This document shows, piece after piece, positions 1 through 10,292 of a DNA stretch of 64,000 nucleotides. The stretch's first letter is position 1; each line of letters starts with the position of its first letter. The position numbers were made by a program, and so were the translations under genes. Origin of the DNA: Acetobacter cibinongensis (GTDB lineage: Bacteria; Pseudomonadota; Alphaproteobacteria; Acetobacterales; Acetobacteraceae); contig NZ_BAMV01000018.1 of NCBI RefSeq assembly GCF_000963925.1, forward strand, positions 186,001-250,000. The letters are read 5' to 3'. The notes under the pieces are model-generated. The model saw only the letters and a list, made by a program, of their open reading frames with translations, was not told where the DNA came from and did not search any database.

Positions 1-2777
1 AGCGTACCAGCAACTTTTGCCTGTAGGCCAAGCGTACCCTGCGCCTTGAAGTCCGGCGCAAAAGGCCGTGCTAAAGCCGGAGTTACATGCTGAATATCTG
101 CTGTAACCGCCAGAGTTGGTTTAATACGGCCCGCTACATCCAGGGTCGCGGGTTCAGCTCCTCTGGTAGCCACGGTGGCACGCAGGCGGTCAACGCCCAT
201 GACATCCCCAAACGAAACCTGAGCAGGCGCAAGCAGCTTAAGCGTTTCTTCTTTGGCCGTTGCTGCAAGCTTTTGCACCTTCACCTGCTTTGCAGGCAGG
301 TTCAGCAACGCAGCCGTATCAAGAGACAATGGGCTACCTGACCAGGTTGCAGGGCCAACCAGCGCAGTAAGCTGCATGGCGTTATCTGGCCCTTTGGCGG
401 TGACTTTAGCCTGCCCTGTTACGCCAGCGGCAGAAAGCCCCGCCAGCTTGAGCGTCAGGTCTGCATCCGGATGGGCTGCTGGATCAATCACTCTGCCACT
501 CAGCGCCAAAGACCCTATTTTGGCTTGTGGCGTGGTAACATTACCATCCAATTTCAGGGCAACCTGCGGTTTCCCATTCACCTCTGTTGTGTGGACAGAC
601 GCAGCCAGTGCCCCTGCTATCTGCTGCCCTATCATGTTTTTAAAATCGGCCAGCCTACCAATTTTGAGGTTCAGGTCCCCAAACGGCACCACCTCACCCT
701 GACGGAGAGACAAAGCCCCTTCGCCCTGCAGGCTGTTCCAAGACAGTTTTTTCAGGTCGATCTGGCGCGCGCCTTTCGCATCCTGTGCAAAAGCTGCACT
801 GAGCAAGAGGGGCGCTTTATCAACGGAGCCGTGCGCATCCAGCGTACCGGTGGGCGTTGAGGGCAGATGGCTGAGCGCTGCATCCAGCGCTATCGGCCCC
901 TGCGGCATGGTTGCCGTACCCGGATCACCTTTAACATGCAGATTAGCCGCAAAATCCTGCATGGGGCCAGTGGCGTCCAGCGCCACGGTCACGCCCCCCC
1001 GCAGGCTAGGCAATGCTTTGCGCAGATCTGGCAAAGACAGGGTGGAAGACAGCGCCATGTCGTGACCTGTATTCACCTGCCCTTGTGCCGCCAGATGCAG
1101 GGCCTGCCCATCCAGCACAAATTTCTTCAGATCAATCTGTTGCCCATCTGCCTGAACAGGTGCTGGCTGCTGTTTTTCTGTGCCTTTTTTAGTTTTATCC
1201 GCCCCATGACCTTTCTTTTCCGGCAATGGTGTTTCAGGCTGCACAGGGGAGGCTGTGTGCGGAAAATAAGGGCGCAGGGTCGTTTCAAGCGCAAACGTCC
1301 CTTTTGGGCCAATCAGCCCCGCGGCCTGCGGCTGCCCGCCCGTAATGGCCAGCGTACCATCGGCGCTCACATGCGTGTCGCCCTCGGTTTTTTCTGGCAG
1401 GTCAAAGCGGGCGTTCATGGCCGCCTGCCCTTGCAACGGAGTATTCGCAGCCTGCCCTAGCGGCTTGAGATCTGGCAGCACAAGCGCGAGCGTCCCCCGC
1501 TGCGGGGCTGCACTTTGTATCTGGCCAGTCAGATGCAACAAGGGGTGTGATACATCCAGAACCAGCGGTTTACCCGGCCCTTGGGGCTTTAATGTTGCAT
1601 CCAGCGTCAACGGCGCGCTGGCAAGCAAGGTCGGCGCAGAGCCTGGTATGCGTATGCCATCCGCCGTCACCAGCAGGTGTAGCAGATCTTCCTGCCCAGC
1701 ATGGCCGCTCTGGCCGGTAAAGGCGGCTTTAAGGCGACCCACCTCCGCACCACTGGCGGCCAGACGGTCAATCTGGAGCGTGCCGGTCCCGTCAGGCGAG
1801 GCCATTTTGCCTTTAAGCTGCGCCACCAGATGAATGGCTCCCCATCCCATATCGGGCCGTAGCGCCAGTTGGGGCGAGTCAAGCTGGGCATTCAGTCCAC
1901 CAAGGCGCTGATCTATCAGGTCCAGCACACCCTGGGCTTTGGCTGTTACCGGGCCTGCATTCGCGGCAAACCCCAGAGCGGCTGCATTGGTAGGGCCTTT
2001 GAGGTCAAGCGTCAGGCTAAGAGGGGTCAACTGAGGCATTTGCAGCTTGCTTGCAGCAAACCCATTAGCCCCCTCTTTGGCGGTCAGGTGCAGAGCCAGC
2101 GTTTTTGTGCCTGTGCTGGTAGTCAGGTCAATCAGCCCTTCCTTGTCCAGCCGCTTTACAGTCAGACCAATGTTGGATTTTGGCAGATGGGGCAAAGAAA
2201 CCCCATTCAGCACATCATCAATGGACGCCAGACTGGCATGGCCCGACAGGGCAAAACTTGCGGCCTCGCCCGCCAAAGCAGGCCCAACCTGAATACGCCC
2301 CACTTCCAGTTTACGGATATCAATGCCCATTCCCAATTTGGAGGGAGCGGTGGAGGACGATGCAGGCGTGGCCTGAGTGTCATCCGCAACCGGGAGCCGT
2401 GGAATATCAAGCTCATCTGCTGTTACGGCATAGACTTTGGCGGTACGCCCCACCAAGGCCAGAGGTGACCAGTCCAGCGTCAGGTTCTTAAGGCTCAGCC
2501 ATACGCCCTGCTTGTCTTTAAGCGCTATTTCACCAACATGCAGGTTATCAGGGAAGCGGCCGGAAAGCCCGGTAATGGTTACGGTGCCACCCGTCAGCGC
2601 CGTTGTCTGCTGCATGAGCAAACGGCGTCCGGCACCTGTGTTGGCGCCTACCAGAATAACACCCACGGCAATCCCGGCCACACCGGCCAGCACGCCAACC
2701 GTCAGGCCAGTTATCCGCAGGGTACGACGCAGAGCAGACCGCCGGGGTGCTCCGTTTGCCTCATCATGCGCCGCCAT
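1..2777 (-). CDS. tamB: TamB-like translocation and assembly module protein (partial, C-terminus outside window)
   Basis: Inner-membrane-anchored periplasmic protein that with TamA helps insert proteins into the outer membrane and, in the wider AsmA-like family, is linked to phospholipid traffic. The frame stays open to the left edge (about 925 residues visible), so the conserved C-terminal DUF490/TamB domain is missing. After a basic N-terminus comes one hydrophobic segment (about residues 20-45), then a long region of repeating short beta-rich stretches (LxLxxLxL, GTLDAxG) typical of these beta-taco proteins, with a low-complexity Lys/Gln/Pro linker. The ATG shares one base with the TGA of the upstream tamA (TGATG), so translation is probably coupled. 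The family call rests on this pairing and the repeat pattern. Confidence 0.88.
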   Translation of the reverse strand, partial: MAAHDEANGAPRRSALRRTLRITGLTVGVLAGVAGIAVGVILVGANTGAGRRLLMQQTTALTGGTVTITGLSGRFPDNLHVGEIALKDKQGVWLSLKNLTLDWSPLALVGRTAKVYAVTADELDIPRLPVADDTQATPASSSTAPSKLGMGIDIRKLEVGRIQVGPALAGEAASFALSGHASLASIDDVLNGVSLPHLPKSNIGLTVKRLDKEGLIDLTTSTGTKTLALHLTAKEGANGFAASKLQMPQLTPLSLTLDLKGPTNAAALGFAANAGPVTAKAQGVLDLIDQRLGGLNAQLDSPQLALRPDMGWGAIHLVAQLKGKMASPDGTGTLQIDRLAASGAEVGRLKAAFTGQSGHAGQEDLLHLLVTADGIRIPGSAPTLLASAPLTLDATLKPQGPGKPLVLDVSHPLLHLTGQIQSAAPQRGTLALVLPDLKPLGQAANTPLQGQAAMNARFDLPEKTEGDTHVSADGTLAITGGQPQAAGLIGPKGTFALETTLRPYFPHTASPVQPETPLPEKKGHGADKTKKGTEKQQPAPVQADGQQIDLKKFVLDGQALHLAAQGQVNTGHDMALSSTLSLPDLRKALPSLRGGVTVALDATGPMQDFAANLHVKGDPGTATMPQGPIALDAALSHLPSTPTGTLDAHGSVDKAPLLLSAAFAQDAKGARQIDLKKLSWNSLQGEGALSLRQGEVVPFGDLNLKIGRLADFKNMIGQQIAGALAASVHTTEVNGKPQVALKLDGNVTTPQAKIGSLALSGRVIDPAAHPDADLTLKLAGLSAAGVTGQAKVTAKGPDNAMQLTALVGPATWSGSPLSLDTAALLNLPAKQVKVQKLAATAKEETLKLLAPAQVSFGDVMGVDRLRATVATRGAEPATLDVAGRIKPTLAVTADIQHVTPALARPFAPDFKAQGTLGLQAKVAGT

Positions 2778-4726
2778 CAGAATGTTTCCCCAAGCCCGAT
2801 ATATAAATCCCACTTATCGCCACGGTCCGGGCGGTTAAGGGGTACGCCCACATCCAGCCGGATAGGGCCAATAGGCGTGTAGTACCGCACACCACCGCCT
2901 ACACCCACACGCAACGTCCCTGTGAACGGAGAACTACTGCTTCCCACCTGCCCGGCATCAATAAACCCGGCCATGCCAAAGCTTTTGAGAATACGCTGGC
3001 GGTATTCCACCGTACCTGCATCCAACGATGTTCCGCCAATCGCATAACGGGTCTTGTTATACTGCGGCCCTACACCCTGCCAGCGGAACCCGCGCACGGT
3101 GGCACTGCCCCCTGCATACAACCTCTGGTCTGGTGGAATATCATAGGTGCCAGCCCCTTGAATGCTGCCTATCGTACCACGAAACGCCAGAATACTCCGG
3201 CCCGGCTTGCTAATGCCAATATGCGTGAGGTCCAGATAAGCCGAGGCCGTAGCATTCAGAATAGTGAAGAAGGAAACCCCGCTCCCTTTGTTTCCCAAGG
3301 AAACCGAGGGGGCGGCGTTTATGCTGGCCCGCATACCATGTGTTGCAGGTTCAATCGGGTTTCCAACGCCTGTATTGTCAAACGCAGCCCCAAGAGGTGC
3401 GGCAAGAATGGTGTAGTCGCGTGAGACACCAAACTGTTTGATATTTTCCTGCTCGGCCAGCAGGCCATAATTGACGTTCCAGTACCGGCCAATCTGCCGT
3501 GTCAGCCCGGCACGGGCTAACAGTGCCGTCTGTTGGTAAGACCAGAACAACTGACGGAGGCCTTCAAGCCGTACACTCAGGTTCTGCTTACGGCTGTAAA
3601 AATCAGGTTTGAAAAAATCAGCATACACATCGTAGCCCAAACCCTGCTGGGCGGACCCGCCCAAACCTGTCACCAAGGCAGCCAGCTTGAGCCTTTCAGC
3701 ATTCCCGAACAGGTTAAAGTGCGTCCAGTTCACGCCGCCCCGTACACCAAGGTCGGTTGAATATCCTGCCTCAGCCCCTATGGCGTGGCGCTTAGCTTCC
3801 TTGAATGTAAAATCCAACGGCATGGTGCCGTTTACGGCGTGTGTAGAGCCATCCTTGACCGCCACGTTTGAAAACACGCCAACCCCGGTCAAATCCTGTC
3901 GGGCAGCATCAATCTGGGAGGGTTGGTACAACTGCCCCTCCTTGATGGTCATGCGCCGCCGCACAAAGGATTCGTTCACCTTCTCCAAACCACCGACTGA
4001 AATCTGGCCAATATTGAGCACGGGGCCGGGTGCCGCCTTGTAAGCAATATCCAACGTGCGTGTCTGGGGGCGCAAATAGGCTTTGGGTGTCTCTACCGTG
4101 GCCAGAGCGTGGCCGTCTTCGCGCAAGGCATCCAGCAAATGGCCGCCTGCACCCAGTACGGTCTCCGCAACGGCAGGCATACCCGACTTCAGGCCAAAGG
4201 CCGCTTTCTGCTGCGCTGTAAGCTCAACGGGGGCATCGGTTTTTGGGTCATGCAGCGTTACGACCCCAACGTGATAGAGTGGCCCTTTTTCAACGGTCAC
4301 ATCCACGGCAATTTTTTCTTTAGCAGGAACCGAGTCTATCCAAGCTGCGACATCTGCTGACTGACCATCAACTTTGACCGCGTCCTTCCCTGCACCGGTC
4401 CGGTGCAGGGTAATGGTGACGGTGCCCTCGTAATAGCCGCAGCTCTCCAGAGCTGTACGCAGGCGGTCATAATCGTTCCGGATGCGCCCGGATAACGCAA
4501 AAGGCCCAACGGCATGGGTTGCCTGGAGGTTCAGCAGATCTGAAGACGCCTTTATGGCAGCATCCAGATCACCCTGTCCGGTAGGTTTAAGCTGAGTCAC
4601 ATAGGGCTGTGGATCTGCTGCCCATGCACATCCTGCACTTGCCACACTGCACAACGAAAACCCCGCTATAACGCGATTCGCTGTCAGGGCAAAACCGTGC
4701 AGAACATTCCACCCCTTTATGCGCAC
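2777..4726 (-). CDS. tamA: TamA, BamA/Omp85-family outer-membrane assembly protein
   Basis: Outer-membrane beta-barrel of the Omp85 superfamily and partner of TamB in inserting autotransporter-type and other barrel proteins. The N-terminal half holds POTRA-like repeats and the C-terminal half the barrel, including VRGFRWQGVGP (the VRGF/Y loop-6 motif) and a final aromatic residue in LGETF, as expected for a BAM substrate. The chosen GTG at 4726 gives a Sec signal peptide ending AWA before ADPQP. A TTG at 4822 is possible but has no ribosome-binding site and would place a Cys-rich stretch ahead of the signal peptide. The gene is followed at once by tamB, an arrangement common in Proteobacteria. 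The family is certain; the start is not. Confidence 0.9.
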   Translation of the reverse strand: MRIKGWNVLHGFALTANRVIAGFSLCSVASAGCAWAADPQPYVTQLKPTGQGDLDAAIKASSDLLNLQATHAVGPFALSGRIRNDYDRLRTALESCGYYEGTVTITLHRTGAGKDAVKVDGQSADVAAWIDSVPAKEKIAVDVTVEKGPLYHVGVVTLHDPKTDAPVELTAQQKAAFGLKSGMPAVAETVLGAGGHLLDALREDGHALATVETPKAYLRPQTRTLDIAYKAAPGPVLNIGQISVGGLEKVNESFVRRRMTIKEGQLYQPSQIDAARQDLTGVGVFSNVAVKDGSTHAVNGTMPLDFTFKEAKRHAIGAEAGYSTDLGVRGGVNWTHFNLFGNAERLKLAALVTGLGGSAQQGLGYDVYADFFKPDFYSRKQNLSVRLEGLRQLFWSYQQTALLARAGLTRQIGRYWNVNYGLLAEQENIKQFGVSRDYTILAAPLGAAFDNTGVGNPIEPATHGMRASINAAPSVSLGNKGSGVSFFTILNATASAYLDLTHIGISKPGRSILAFRGTIGSIQGAGTYDIPPDQRLYAGGSATVRGFRWQGVGPQYNKTRYAIGGTSLDAGTVEYRQRILKSFGMAGFIDAGQVGSSSSPFTGTLRVGVGGGVRYYTPIGPIRLDVGVPLNRPDRGDKWDLYIGLGETF

Positions 4727-4970
4727 CCTTGTTTTCCCACCCACACCGTCACTGTTTTTTTGTCCTTTTACGAAACCACAAACCCGACTGTCTGAACATT
4801 TTTTGCACACACACCATGACAAAATTACGGTGTTACAGCCTGTATTGCCACATAAAACGGCCTTTTTCGTCCTTGTGTTTCGTTATAGACACAACACCAA
4901 GCAAGATTGTCCAGCCGCACAACTTCGCGTTATGAAAGCACATGGCTTTCTTCTTCCCTAACCTCATGAC

Positions 4971-4993
4971 GCCCTGCCACATTCTGGCAGGGG
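4971..4993 (+). promoter_or_regulatory. Hairpin covering the putative ribosome-binding site of the acyltransferase gene
   Basis: GCCCTGCCA and its complement TGGCAGGGGC are separated by CATTC. The only Shine-Dalgarno-like stretch (AGGGG) ahead of the ATG at 5001 lies in the 3' arm. No T-run follows, so it is not an obvious terminator. It could limit translation initiation, but this is inferred from base pairing alone. Confidence 0.35.
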
Positions 4994-5000
4994 CCACTAC

Positions 5001-6074
5001 ATGACCCGCCGTCGCGTTTCTACGCCGCGCTCGCCCATAGAGCCGATAGGACCAGAGAAGCTTTCTCCCCTCCCTCGCTGGGTTGAGAAGCTGTGCACCT
5101 TATCCGCCCAGGCCCGTGGGGCCTTGCGGTTGGGTGGCGTTGTTTTCTGGGTTCCCCTCTCTGTCGGGTTTGAAGCCTGCCTGCTGGCTGTTCCCGGCAC
5201 TGCAAAAATCCGCTGGACGCGTGTGATCTGGGGTATTCTCTGCAAACTGCTGGGGCTACGCATTCGGGTTGTGGGGGAGCGCGCTGGTACAGTTGGCGGT
5301 CTCAAGGCGCGTAAACGTGGCGAACGCCCGGTCATTTACATTTCCAACCATTCCTCTTGGGTCGATGTGCTCATATTGGGCACTATTCTGCCGTCAGTTT
5401 TCGTTGCCAAAGGCGATATCGAAAAATGGCCCGTTATGGGCCTGATCTCCAAAATTGGCCGTACAATTTTTGTCAGCCGCCAGCGCAGCACGACGGGCCG
5501 TGAGCGTGATGAAATGATTCGCCGCATGGTGGAAGGCGACAACCTTGTGCTGTTCCCAGAAGGAACATCCTCGGATGGCTCGCGGGTGCTGCCCTTCATG
5601 TCCGCCTTTTTTGCCATCGCCAAACTGCCCAAACTCAAGGAGGGGATGGACCTCTCACTCCTGCCAATCTCCTACGAACCGGGCATGACGCCGCTTATCC
5701 AGCCTATTTCCGTTGTGTTTGACCGGCTGGAAGGCTTGCCAGTCCATCGCCTGCGTCGTTCTGTCTTTGCATGGTATGGCGACATGGACCTTGGCCCGCA
5801 TCTTTGGCAGATCGTGCAGTGGAAGGAACTCCGCGCCTCCGTCATCCTGCACGAACCGCTCGACCCCGACCTGTTCCCCAGCCGCAAGGCTCTGGCTCAG
5901 GCCGCTTGGAACGCTGTTGCACAGGGTGCAGCCGAACTCCGGCAGAACCGGGACGCAGCGCCTGCCCCCGGCAGGTATGACCCGGCGGAGCTTCCCCACA
6001 CTAAAGTGCGTGGCGTGGCAAAGCTGCTGGATACGGTGGGTGCAGCACTCACCGCGTGTAGAAAGAGGCTGTAA
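5001..6074 (+). CDS. PlsC-type 1-acyl-sn-glycerol-3-phosphate acyltransferase
   Basis: Transfers an acyl chain to lysophosphatidic acid or a related acceptor at the inner membrane, making phosphatidic acid or a lipid ornament. The PlsC block is clear: the HX4D motif HSSWVD at residues 117-122, and FPEGTS at about 185-190 in the acyl-acceptor site. A hydrophobic segment at about residues 45-65 would anchor it. At 357 residues it is longer than minimal PlsC (about 250) because of N- and C-terminal extensions. It could be the main PlsC or an OlsA-like ornithine-lipid enzyme; the sequence does not decide between them. It stands alone, about 180-270 bases from the divergent tamA and 185 bases ahead of miaB. 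Confidence 0.85.
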   Translation: MTRRRVSTPRSPIEPIGPEKLSPLPRWVEKLCTLSAQARGALRLGGVVFWVPLSVGFEACLLAVPGTAKIRWTRVIWGILCKLLGLRIRVVGERAGTVGGLKARKRGERPVIYISNHSSWVDVLILGTILPSVFVAKGDIEKWPVMGLISKIGRTIFVSRQRSTTGRERDEMIRRMVEGDNLVLFPEGTSSDGSRVLPFMSAFFAIAKLPKLKEGMDLSLLPISYEPGMTPLIQPISVVFDRLEGLPVHRLRRSVFAWYGDMDLGPHLWQIVQWKELRASVILHEPLDPDLFPSRKALAQAAWNAVAQGAAELRQNRDAAPAPGRYDPAELPHTKVRGVAKLLDTVGAALTACRKRL

Positions 6075-6258
6075 TATCAGCTTTCTCCTCCACCGCGCCC
6101 CTTGAGTCTGAGGGCCGACAGAGCGTTCCCCAGACCCCACGGTCAGGACATAATCTTGCTGCGTACAAGAAAAGAAGCTTGACCTTGGGCGCTGTCCGCC
6201 TGATTCCCTGCTCCTGCCGCACGGAATGGGCCTGCGGTCTGCCGGAGCGTCTGCTGTC

Positions 6259-7644
6259 ATGACTGGAACCACCGCACCTTCTTCCGCCCGCCGTGGCCTG
6301 CATGTCATTACATGGGGCTGCCAGATGAATGTTTATGATAGCGCCCGCATGAGCGATGTGCTGCGCCCGCTTGGCTACCAGCCCGTTGACCTGCCAGACG
6401 CTGCGGACATGATCATTCTCAACACCTGCCACATCCGCGATAAAGCTGCGGAAAAGGTGTTTTCTGAACTCGGCCGCCTGCGCCTTATCAAGGAAGCCCG
6501 TAAAGCAGAAGGCCAGCAGACCATTATTGCTGTTGCTGGCTGCGTTGCGCAGGCAGAAGGGCAGGAAATCCTGACCCGCGCCCCGTATGTTGATATCGTG
6601 CTTGGCCCACAAACCTACCACCGTCTGCCGGAAATGGTGGCCCGCGCAGCCCGCGCCGGTGGTGCCGTGATTGATACGGACTTCCCTGCGGAACAAAAAT
6701 TTGACTTCCTGCCGGAAGCAGCCGCCCCGCAGACCAAAGGCAACTACACCTCCTTCCTGACCATTCAGGAAGGGTGTGACAAATTCTGTTCCTTCTGCGT
6801 CGTCCCTTATACGCGTGGCGCTGAAAGCAGCCGCCCGGTGACCTCTGTTCTGGCGGAAGCCCGCCGCATGGCAGAAAGTGGCGTGCAGGACATCACCCTG
6901 CTTGGCCAGAACGTCAACGCCTATCATGGTGAAGGCCCAGACGGGACTGTCTGGGGGCTGGCGCAACTGGCGTACGAATTGGCCAAAATTCCGGGCCTTT
7001 CCCGTATCCGTTACAGCACATCCCACCCACGGGATATGGATGACGCGCTGATTAACGCACACCGTGACCTGCCAGAACTCATGCCGTTCCTGCATCTGCC
7101 CGTCCAGTCTGGCTCTGACCGTATCCTTGCTGCCATGAACCGTGGGCACACGGCAGACCAGTACCGTGACATTGTGCTTAAACTCCGCGCCGTGCGCCCG
7201 GACCTCGCTTTGTCGTCAGACTTCATTGTCGGTCACCCCGGTGAGACGGATGAGGATTTTGAAGCCACCATGCAATTGGTGCGCGATGTCAAATTCGCAC
7301 TGGCATATTCTTTCAAATATTCTCAGCGCCCCGGCACCCCGGCAGCAGGCGCCCCGCTTCAGGTACCCGAGGATGTGAAAGATGCCCGGCTGCAAGCCCT
7401 GCAAGCACTTTTGCGCCAGCAGCAGGACGAATTTAACGCAACACTTGTTGGCAAAACCATTCCTGTGCTCTTTACTGGAGAAGGCCGCAAACCGGGGCAG
7501 ATTGTCGGCCGTTCACCATGGCTCCAGCCTATTCACGTTCAGGGGCCACATTCTCTTATTGGGCAGACATTTTCCGTCAAAGTTACCGAGCGTCTCACCA
7601 ACTCTTTGTCTGGTGAACTGGTAGAGGAGACCGAATACGCTTGA
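6259..7644 (+). CDS. miaB: tRNA-2-methylthio-N6-dimethylallyladenosine synthase MiaB
   Basis: Radical-SAM methylthiotransferase that converts i6A37 to ms2i6A37 in tRNAs reading UNN codons. All three domains are visible. The N-terminal UPF0004 domain has its three cluster cysteines in WGCQMN, NTCHIRD and AGCVAQ. The radical SAM core has CDKFCSFC (CxxxCxxC). A C-terminal TRAM region ends the protein. The ATG at 6259 is preferred because GGAG lies upstream and the product starts close to the conserved WGCQMN; an in-frame ATG at 6226 would add 11 residues. The stop overlaps the TTG start of phoH. The order miaB-phoH-ybeY-corC is conserved widely in Proteobacteria. Confidence 0.95.
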   Translation: MTGTTAPSSARRGLHVITWGCQMNVYDSARMSDVLRPLGYQPVDLPDAADMIILNTCHIRDKAAEKVFSELGRLRLIKEARKAEGQQTIIAVAGCVAQAEGQEILTRAPYVDIVLGPQTYHRLPEMVARAARAGGAVIDTDFPAEQKFDFLPEAAAPQTKGNYTSFLTIQEGCDKFCSFCVVPYTRGAESSRPVTSVLAEARRMAESGVQDITLLGQNVNAYHGEGPDGTVWGLAQLAYELAKIPGLSRIRYSTSHPRDMDDALINAHRDLPELMPFLHLPVQSGSDRILAAMNRGHTADQYRDIVLKLRAVRPDLALSSDFIVGHPGETDEDFEATMQLVRDVKFALAYSFKYSQRPGTPAAGAPLQVPEDVKDARLQALQALLRQQQDEFNATLVGKTIPVLFTGEGRKPGQIVGRSPWLQPIHVQGPHSLIGQTFSVKVTERLTNSLSGELVEETEYA

Positions 7645-8753
7645 CCACCACGCGCCAGCCTTCTTCCGCCCGCCGCCCTGCTCCGGCCATGTCCGAGCAG
7701 GTGGCTCCGGTCACGTTACTTTTTGAAGATAACGCCCTGCTTGCCAAACTGGTGGGGGACCATGACCGCCACCTGAGGCATTTGGAAGAGGGGCTGAATG
7801 TAACGGTTGCCCGCCGCGGCAACCGCATTGCCATTACCGGGCCAGCGCCCCAGACGGCCATAGCCCGCACCACACTGACGTCACTTTACAAAAAACTGGC
7901 CGCAGGCGGCACCATGGATGTGAGCGCTCTTGAAGCCACCATCCGCATGACCACGCTTCACGCAAGCATAAGGCAACCTGACATGCGCTCTTCTCCGTCT
8001 ACAGATGCAGCCGTTCCCGCCTTCCTGCCCGAAGGGGCCATGCCCACCCTAAAAATGCGCCATGGCGCCATTGAGCCCCGCTCCGCCGGTCAGGCCGGGT
8101 ACATGAAAGCCCTCGCCAGCAAGGAGCTGGTTTTTGGTATTGGCCCAGCTGGTACTGGTAAAACCTATCTGGCGGTGGCGCAGGCTGTTGCCATGCTTCA
8201 GGCTGGATCGGTTGATCGTATCATCCTCTCCCGCCCTGCCGTGGAAGCAGGCGAGCGACTGGGCTTTCTGCCCGGTGACATGAAAGACAAGATCGACCCC
8301 TATCTCCGCCCCCTCTACGATGCTTTGCATGACATGCTGCCAGGCGATCAGGTCATGCGGCGCATGGCCGCCGGAGATATTGAGGTCGCTCCCCTCGCCT
8401 TCATGCGTGGGCGCACCCTCTCCCACGCCTTTGTTATTCTGGACGAAGCACAGAACACCACCATCGCGCAGATGAAGATGTTCCTCACCCGGCTTGGTCC
8501 TGGCTCCCGCATGGTTGTTACCGGAGACCTCACTCAGGTTGACCTGCCGCCGGGCATAACATCCGGCCTGCGTGATGCCATTGATACGCTGGCCGATGTA
8601 CGCGGCGTGACCATAACCCGTTTTGAAGCCGCAGATGTTGTGCGCCACAGGCTGGTCGCGCGCATTGTTGAAGCGTATGATGCAAAGGCGACGGCAAACA
8701 GGGAAGTGTCCCACACAAGGCGCCGTCAGGAGAACAATGGAACCGCCAAGTAG
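7641..8753 (+). CDS. ybeZ: PhoH-family ATPase (YbeZ)
   Basis: PhoH-like P-loop ATPase associated with YbeY in rRNA maturation. A KH-like N-terminal part is followed by Walker A GPAGTGKT at residues 168-175, [17 protein letters not shown], and Walker B VILDEAQN, then the conserved [10 protein letters not shown]. The likely start is the TTG at 7641, which overlaps the miaB stop (TTGA) and has GAGGAGA about ten bases upstream; an ATG at 7689 is an alternative. The length of 370 is usual for the family. Its 3' end overlaps the ybeY start, so the cluster looks translationally coupled. Confidence 0.93.
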   Translation: MTTTRQPSSARRPAPAMSEQVAPVTLLFEDNALLAKLVGDHDRHLRHLEEGLNVTVARRGNRIAITGPAPQTAIARTTLTSLYKKLAAGGTMDVSALEATIRMTTLHASIRQPDMRSSPSTDAAVPAFLPEGAMPTLKMRHGAIEPRSAGQAGYMKALASKELVFGIGPAGTGKTYLAVAQAVAMLQAGSVDRIILSRPAVEAGERLGFLPGDMKDKIDPYLRPLYDALHDMLPGDQVMRRMAAGDIEVAPLAFMRGRTLSHAFVILDEAQNTTIAQMKMFLTRLGPGSRMVVTGDLTQVDLPPGITSGLRDAIDTLADVRGVTITRFEAADVVRHRLVARIVEAYDAKATANREVSHTRRRQENNGTAK

Positions 8754-9276
8754 TAGCAGCCACGCTCAGGATCTGGACGTGGCTCATTGGGAAAGCCCCG
8801 GTTTTCCGGGTAACTTTCCCCAATCCGCTTTTGAGGCCGAGCCCGAGATTCTTGTAGAAGACCGGCGCTGGCGCTCTTATGTCACAGGGGCAGAAACCGC
8901 AGTGCGGCGTGCGTTGGCCGCCTGCGCAGGCATAGGCCTGCAACCGGGCAGCGTTGTCCTGTCCTGTGACCGTGTGGTCAAACGCCTGAATGGCACTCAC
9001 CGCGGCAAGCACAAGCCCACCAATGTGCTGACCTTTGAACCACCGCCCGGTTTCCCCGGAGGGGATATCATTCTTGCTTTTGAGACGGTGCTACGGGAAG
9101 CACAAAAGGCAGGCCGCCCCGTGCGTAACCACCTGATGCATCTTGTTATTCACGGCAGCCTGCATCTTGCAGGGTATGACCACCACCATGCGGGGGAAGC
9201 CCGAGAAATGGAAATGCTGGAATCCCGCCTTCTGTCCCGGCTTGGCGTTCCTAATCCGTGGAAACCCCGCTCATGA
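8737..9276 (+). CDS. ybeY: Endoribonuclease YbeY (rRNA maturation factor)
   Basis: Zinc-dependent single-strand endoribonuclease for 16S rRNA 3' processing and 70S quality control. The signature HGSLHLAGYDHHH supplies the three His zinc ligands near the C-terminus, and the upstream TNVLTFEPP matches the family's TDVLSFP strand. The ATG at 8737 follows AGGAG with a five-base gap and lies inside the phoH 3' end, giving 179 residues. The same frame is open further upstream but without a comparable ribosome-binding site. Its stop overlaps the corC ATG (ATGA). Confidence 0.94.
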   Translation: MEPPSSSSHAQDLDVAHWESPGFPGNFPQSAFEAEPEILVEDRRWRSYVTGAETAVRRALAACAGIGLQPGSVVLSCDRVVKRLNGTHRGKHKPTNVLTFEPPPGFPGGDIILAFETVLREAQKAGRPVRNHLMHLVIHGSLHLAGYDHHHAGEAREMEMLESRLLSRLGVPNPWKPRS

Positions 9277-10208
9277 GTGACTTTGACCCACAGCAGGATG
9301 CGCAGCAAACTCAGCGCAACGGCCTGTTCTCCTTCTTCGGCCGCAAAAAAAATGCGCCGGGCCTCCGCAGTTCCATCGCAGCGCTTGTGCAGCAGGCAGC
9401 GGATGAATCGGAAGAAGACACGGCAGATGGTGAAAAGCCGGAACTGGACCGGCAGGAGCGCGCGCTCATTGCCAACATCCTGCGGCTCCGCAACATCTCT
9501 GCGGATGATGTCATGGTTCCGCGGCCAGATATCGTAGCCATGTCCGTCTCCATCAGTCTGGATGACGCACTGGCCATGATGCGGCGGGAAAACCATTCCC
9601 GTATGCCCGTCTATCGTGAACAACTCGACGATATTGTCGGGATGATTCACGTAAAGGACCTCATTGCCTATGTTGGCACAAGTGAGGCTTTCAATCTGGA
9701 AGCTCTGCTGCGTCAACCGCTTATGGTTGCCCCGCAAATTCCGGTGCTGGACCTTATGCTGCAAATGCGCCAGCGCCAGACGCATATGGCGCTCGTGATT
9801 GACGAATATGGCGGCATTGACGGTCTGGTGACGATTGAAGATCTGATCGAGACCATTGTCGGGGATATTTCTGACGAGCATGACGAACCGGCTGTCACCA
9901 TGATTGTGGAGCGGCCAGACGGTTCTTTTGACGTGGATGCCCGGTGCCCGGTTGAAGAATTTGAACAGCGCGTTGGTCCGATTCTGACCTCTTCAGAAAA
10001 AGAGGCGGAAATTGAGACCATTGGCGGCCTTGTCTTCCGTATGGCCGGGCATGTTCCGACCCGTGGCGAGGTTCTGAACCACGAAAACGGGTATGTATTC
10101 AGGGTGCTGGATGCCGATGCACGGCATATTCGCCGGGTAAGGTTGCGCAAGCTGCCAAACGCGCCGGAAGCGCCCGCTAACACCGGCCAAAATACAGAGC
10201 AAACCTAA
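9273..10208 (+). CDS. ybeX: CorC/YbeX-family CBS-domain protein
   Basis: Cytosolic CBS-pair protein with a C-terminal CorC_HlyC (transporter-associated) domain. The family has been linked to Mg2+/Co2+ efflux and, through its operon, to ribosome metabolism. Residues from about 65 (MVPRPDIVAM) begin two CBS repeats containing the typical HSRMPVYRE and DEYGGIDGLVTIEDLIEEIVGDI-type stretches. The C-terminal domain starts near PDGSFDVDARCPVEEF. The ATG at 9273 overlaps the ybeY stop (ATGA); a GTG at 9258 is possible. The apolipoprotein N-acyltransferase gene that often follows ybeX is absent here; a thiol oxidoreductase comes next. Confidence 0.92.
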   Translation: MSDFDPQQDAQQTQRNGLFSFFGRKKNAPGLRSSIAALVQQAADESEEDTADGEKPELDRQERALIANILRLRNISADDVMVPRPDIVAMSVSISLDDALAMMRRENHSRMPVYREQLDDIVGMIHVKDLIAYVGTSEAFNLEALLRQPLMVAPQIPVLDLMLQMRQRQTHMALVIDEYGGIDGLVTIEDLIETIVGDISDEHDEPAVTMIVERPDGSFDVDARCPVEEFEQRVGPILTSSEKEAEIETIGGLVFRMAGHVPTRGEVLNHENGYVFRVLDADARHIRRVRLRKLPNAPEAPANTGQNTEQT

Positions 10209-10216
10209 CTACAGGT

Positions 10217-10241
10217 TGACGGCAGCCTAAAACTGCCGTCA
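10217..10241 (+). terminator. Hairpin after corC, possible weak terminator
   Basis: TGACGGCAG and CTGCCGTCA form a perfect nine-pair stem with a seven-base loop directly after the corC stop. No T-run follows, so intrinsic termination would be weak. Confidence 0.4.
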
Positions 10242-10292
10242 TGCCTATACACCAGAACCATTAAAGCTTTCTTTTCACGGAGCAGGACTTCC

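Noticed and set aside
6049..7149. Long minus-strand frame of 366 codons opposite miaB
   Set aside because: It is antisense to an unmistakable miaB with all motifs, has no domain features, and comes from codon bias.
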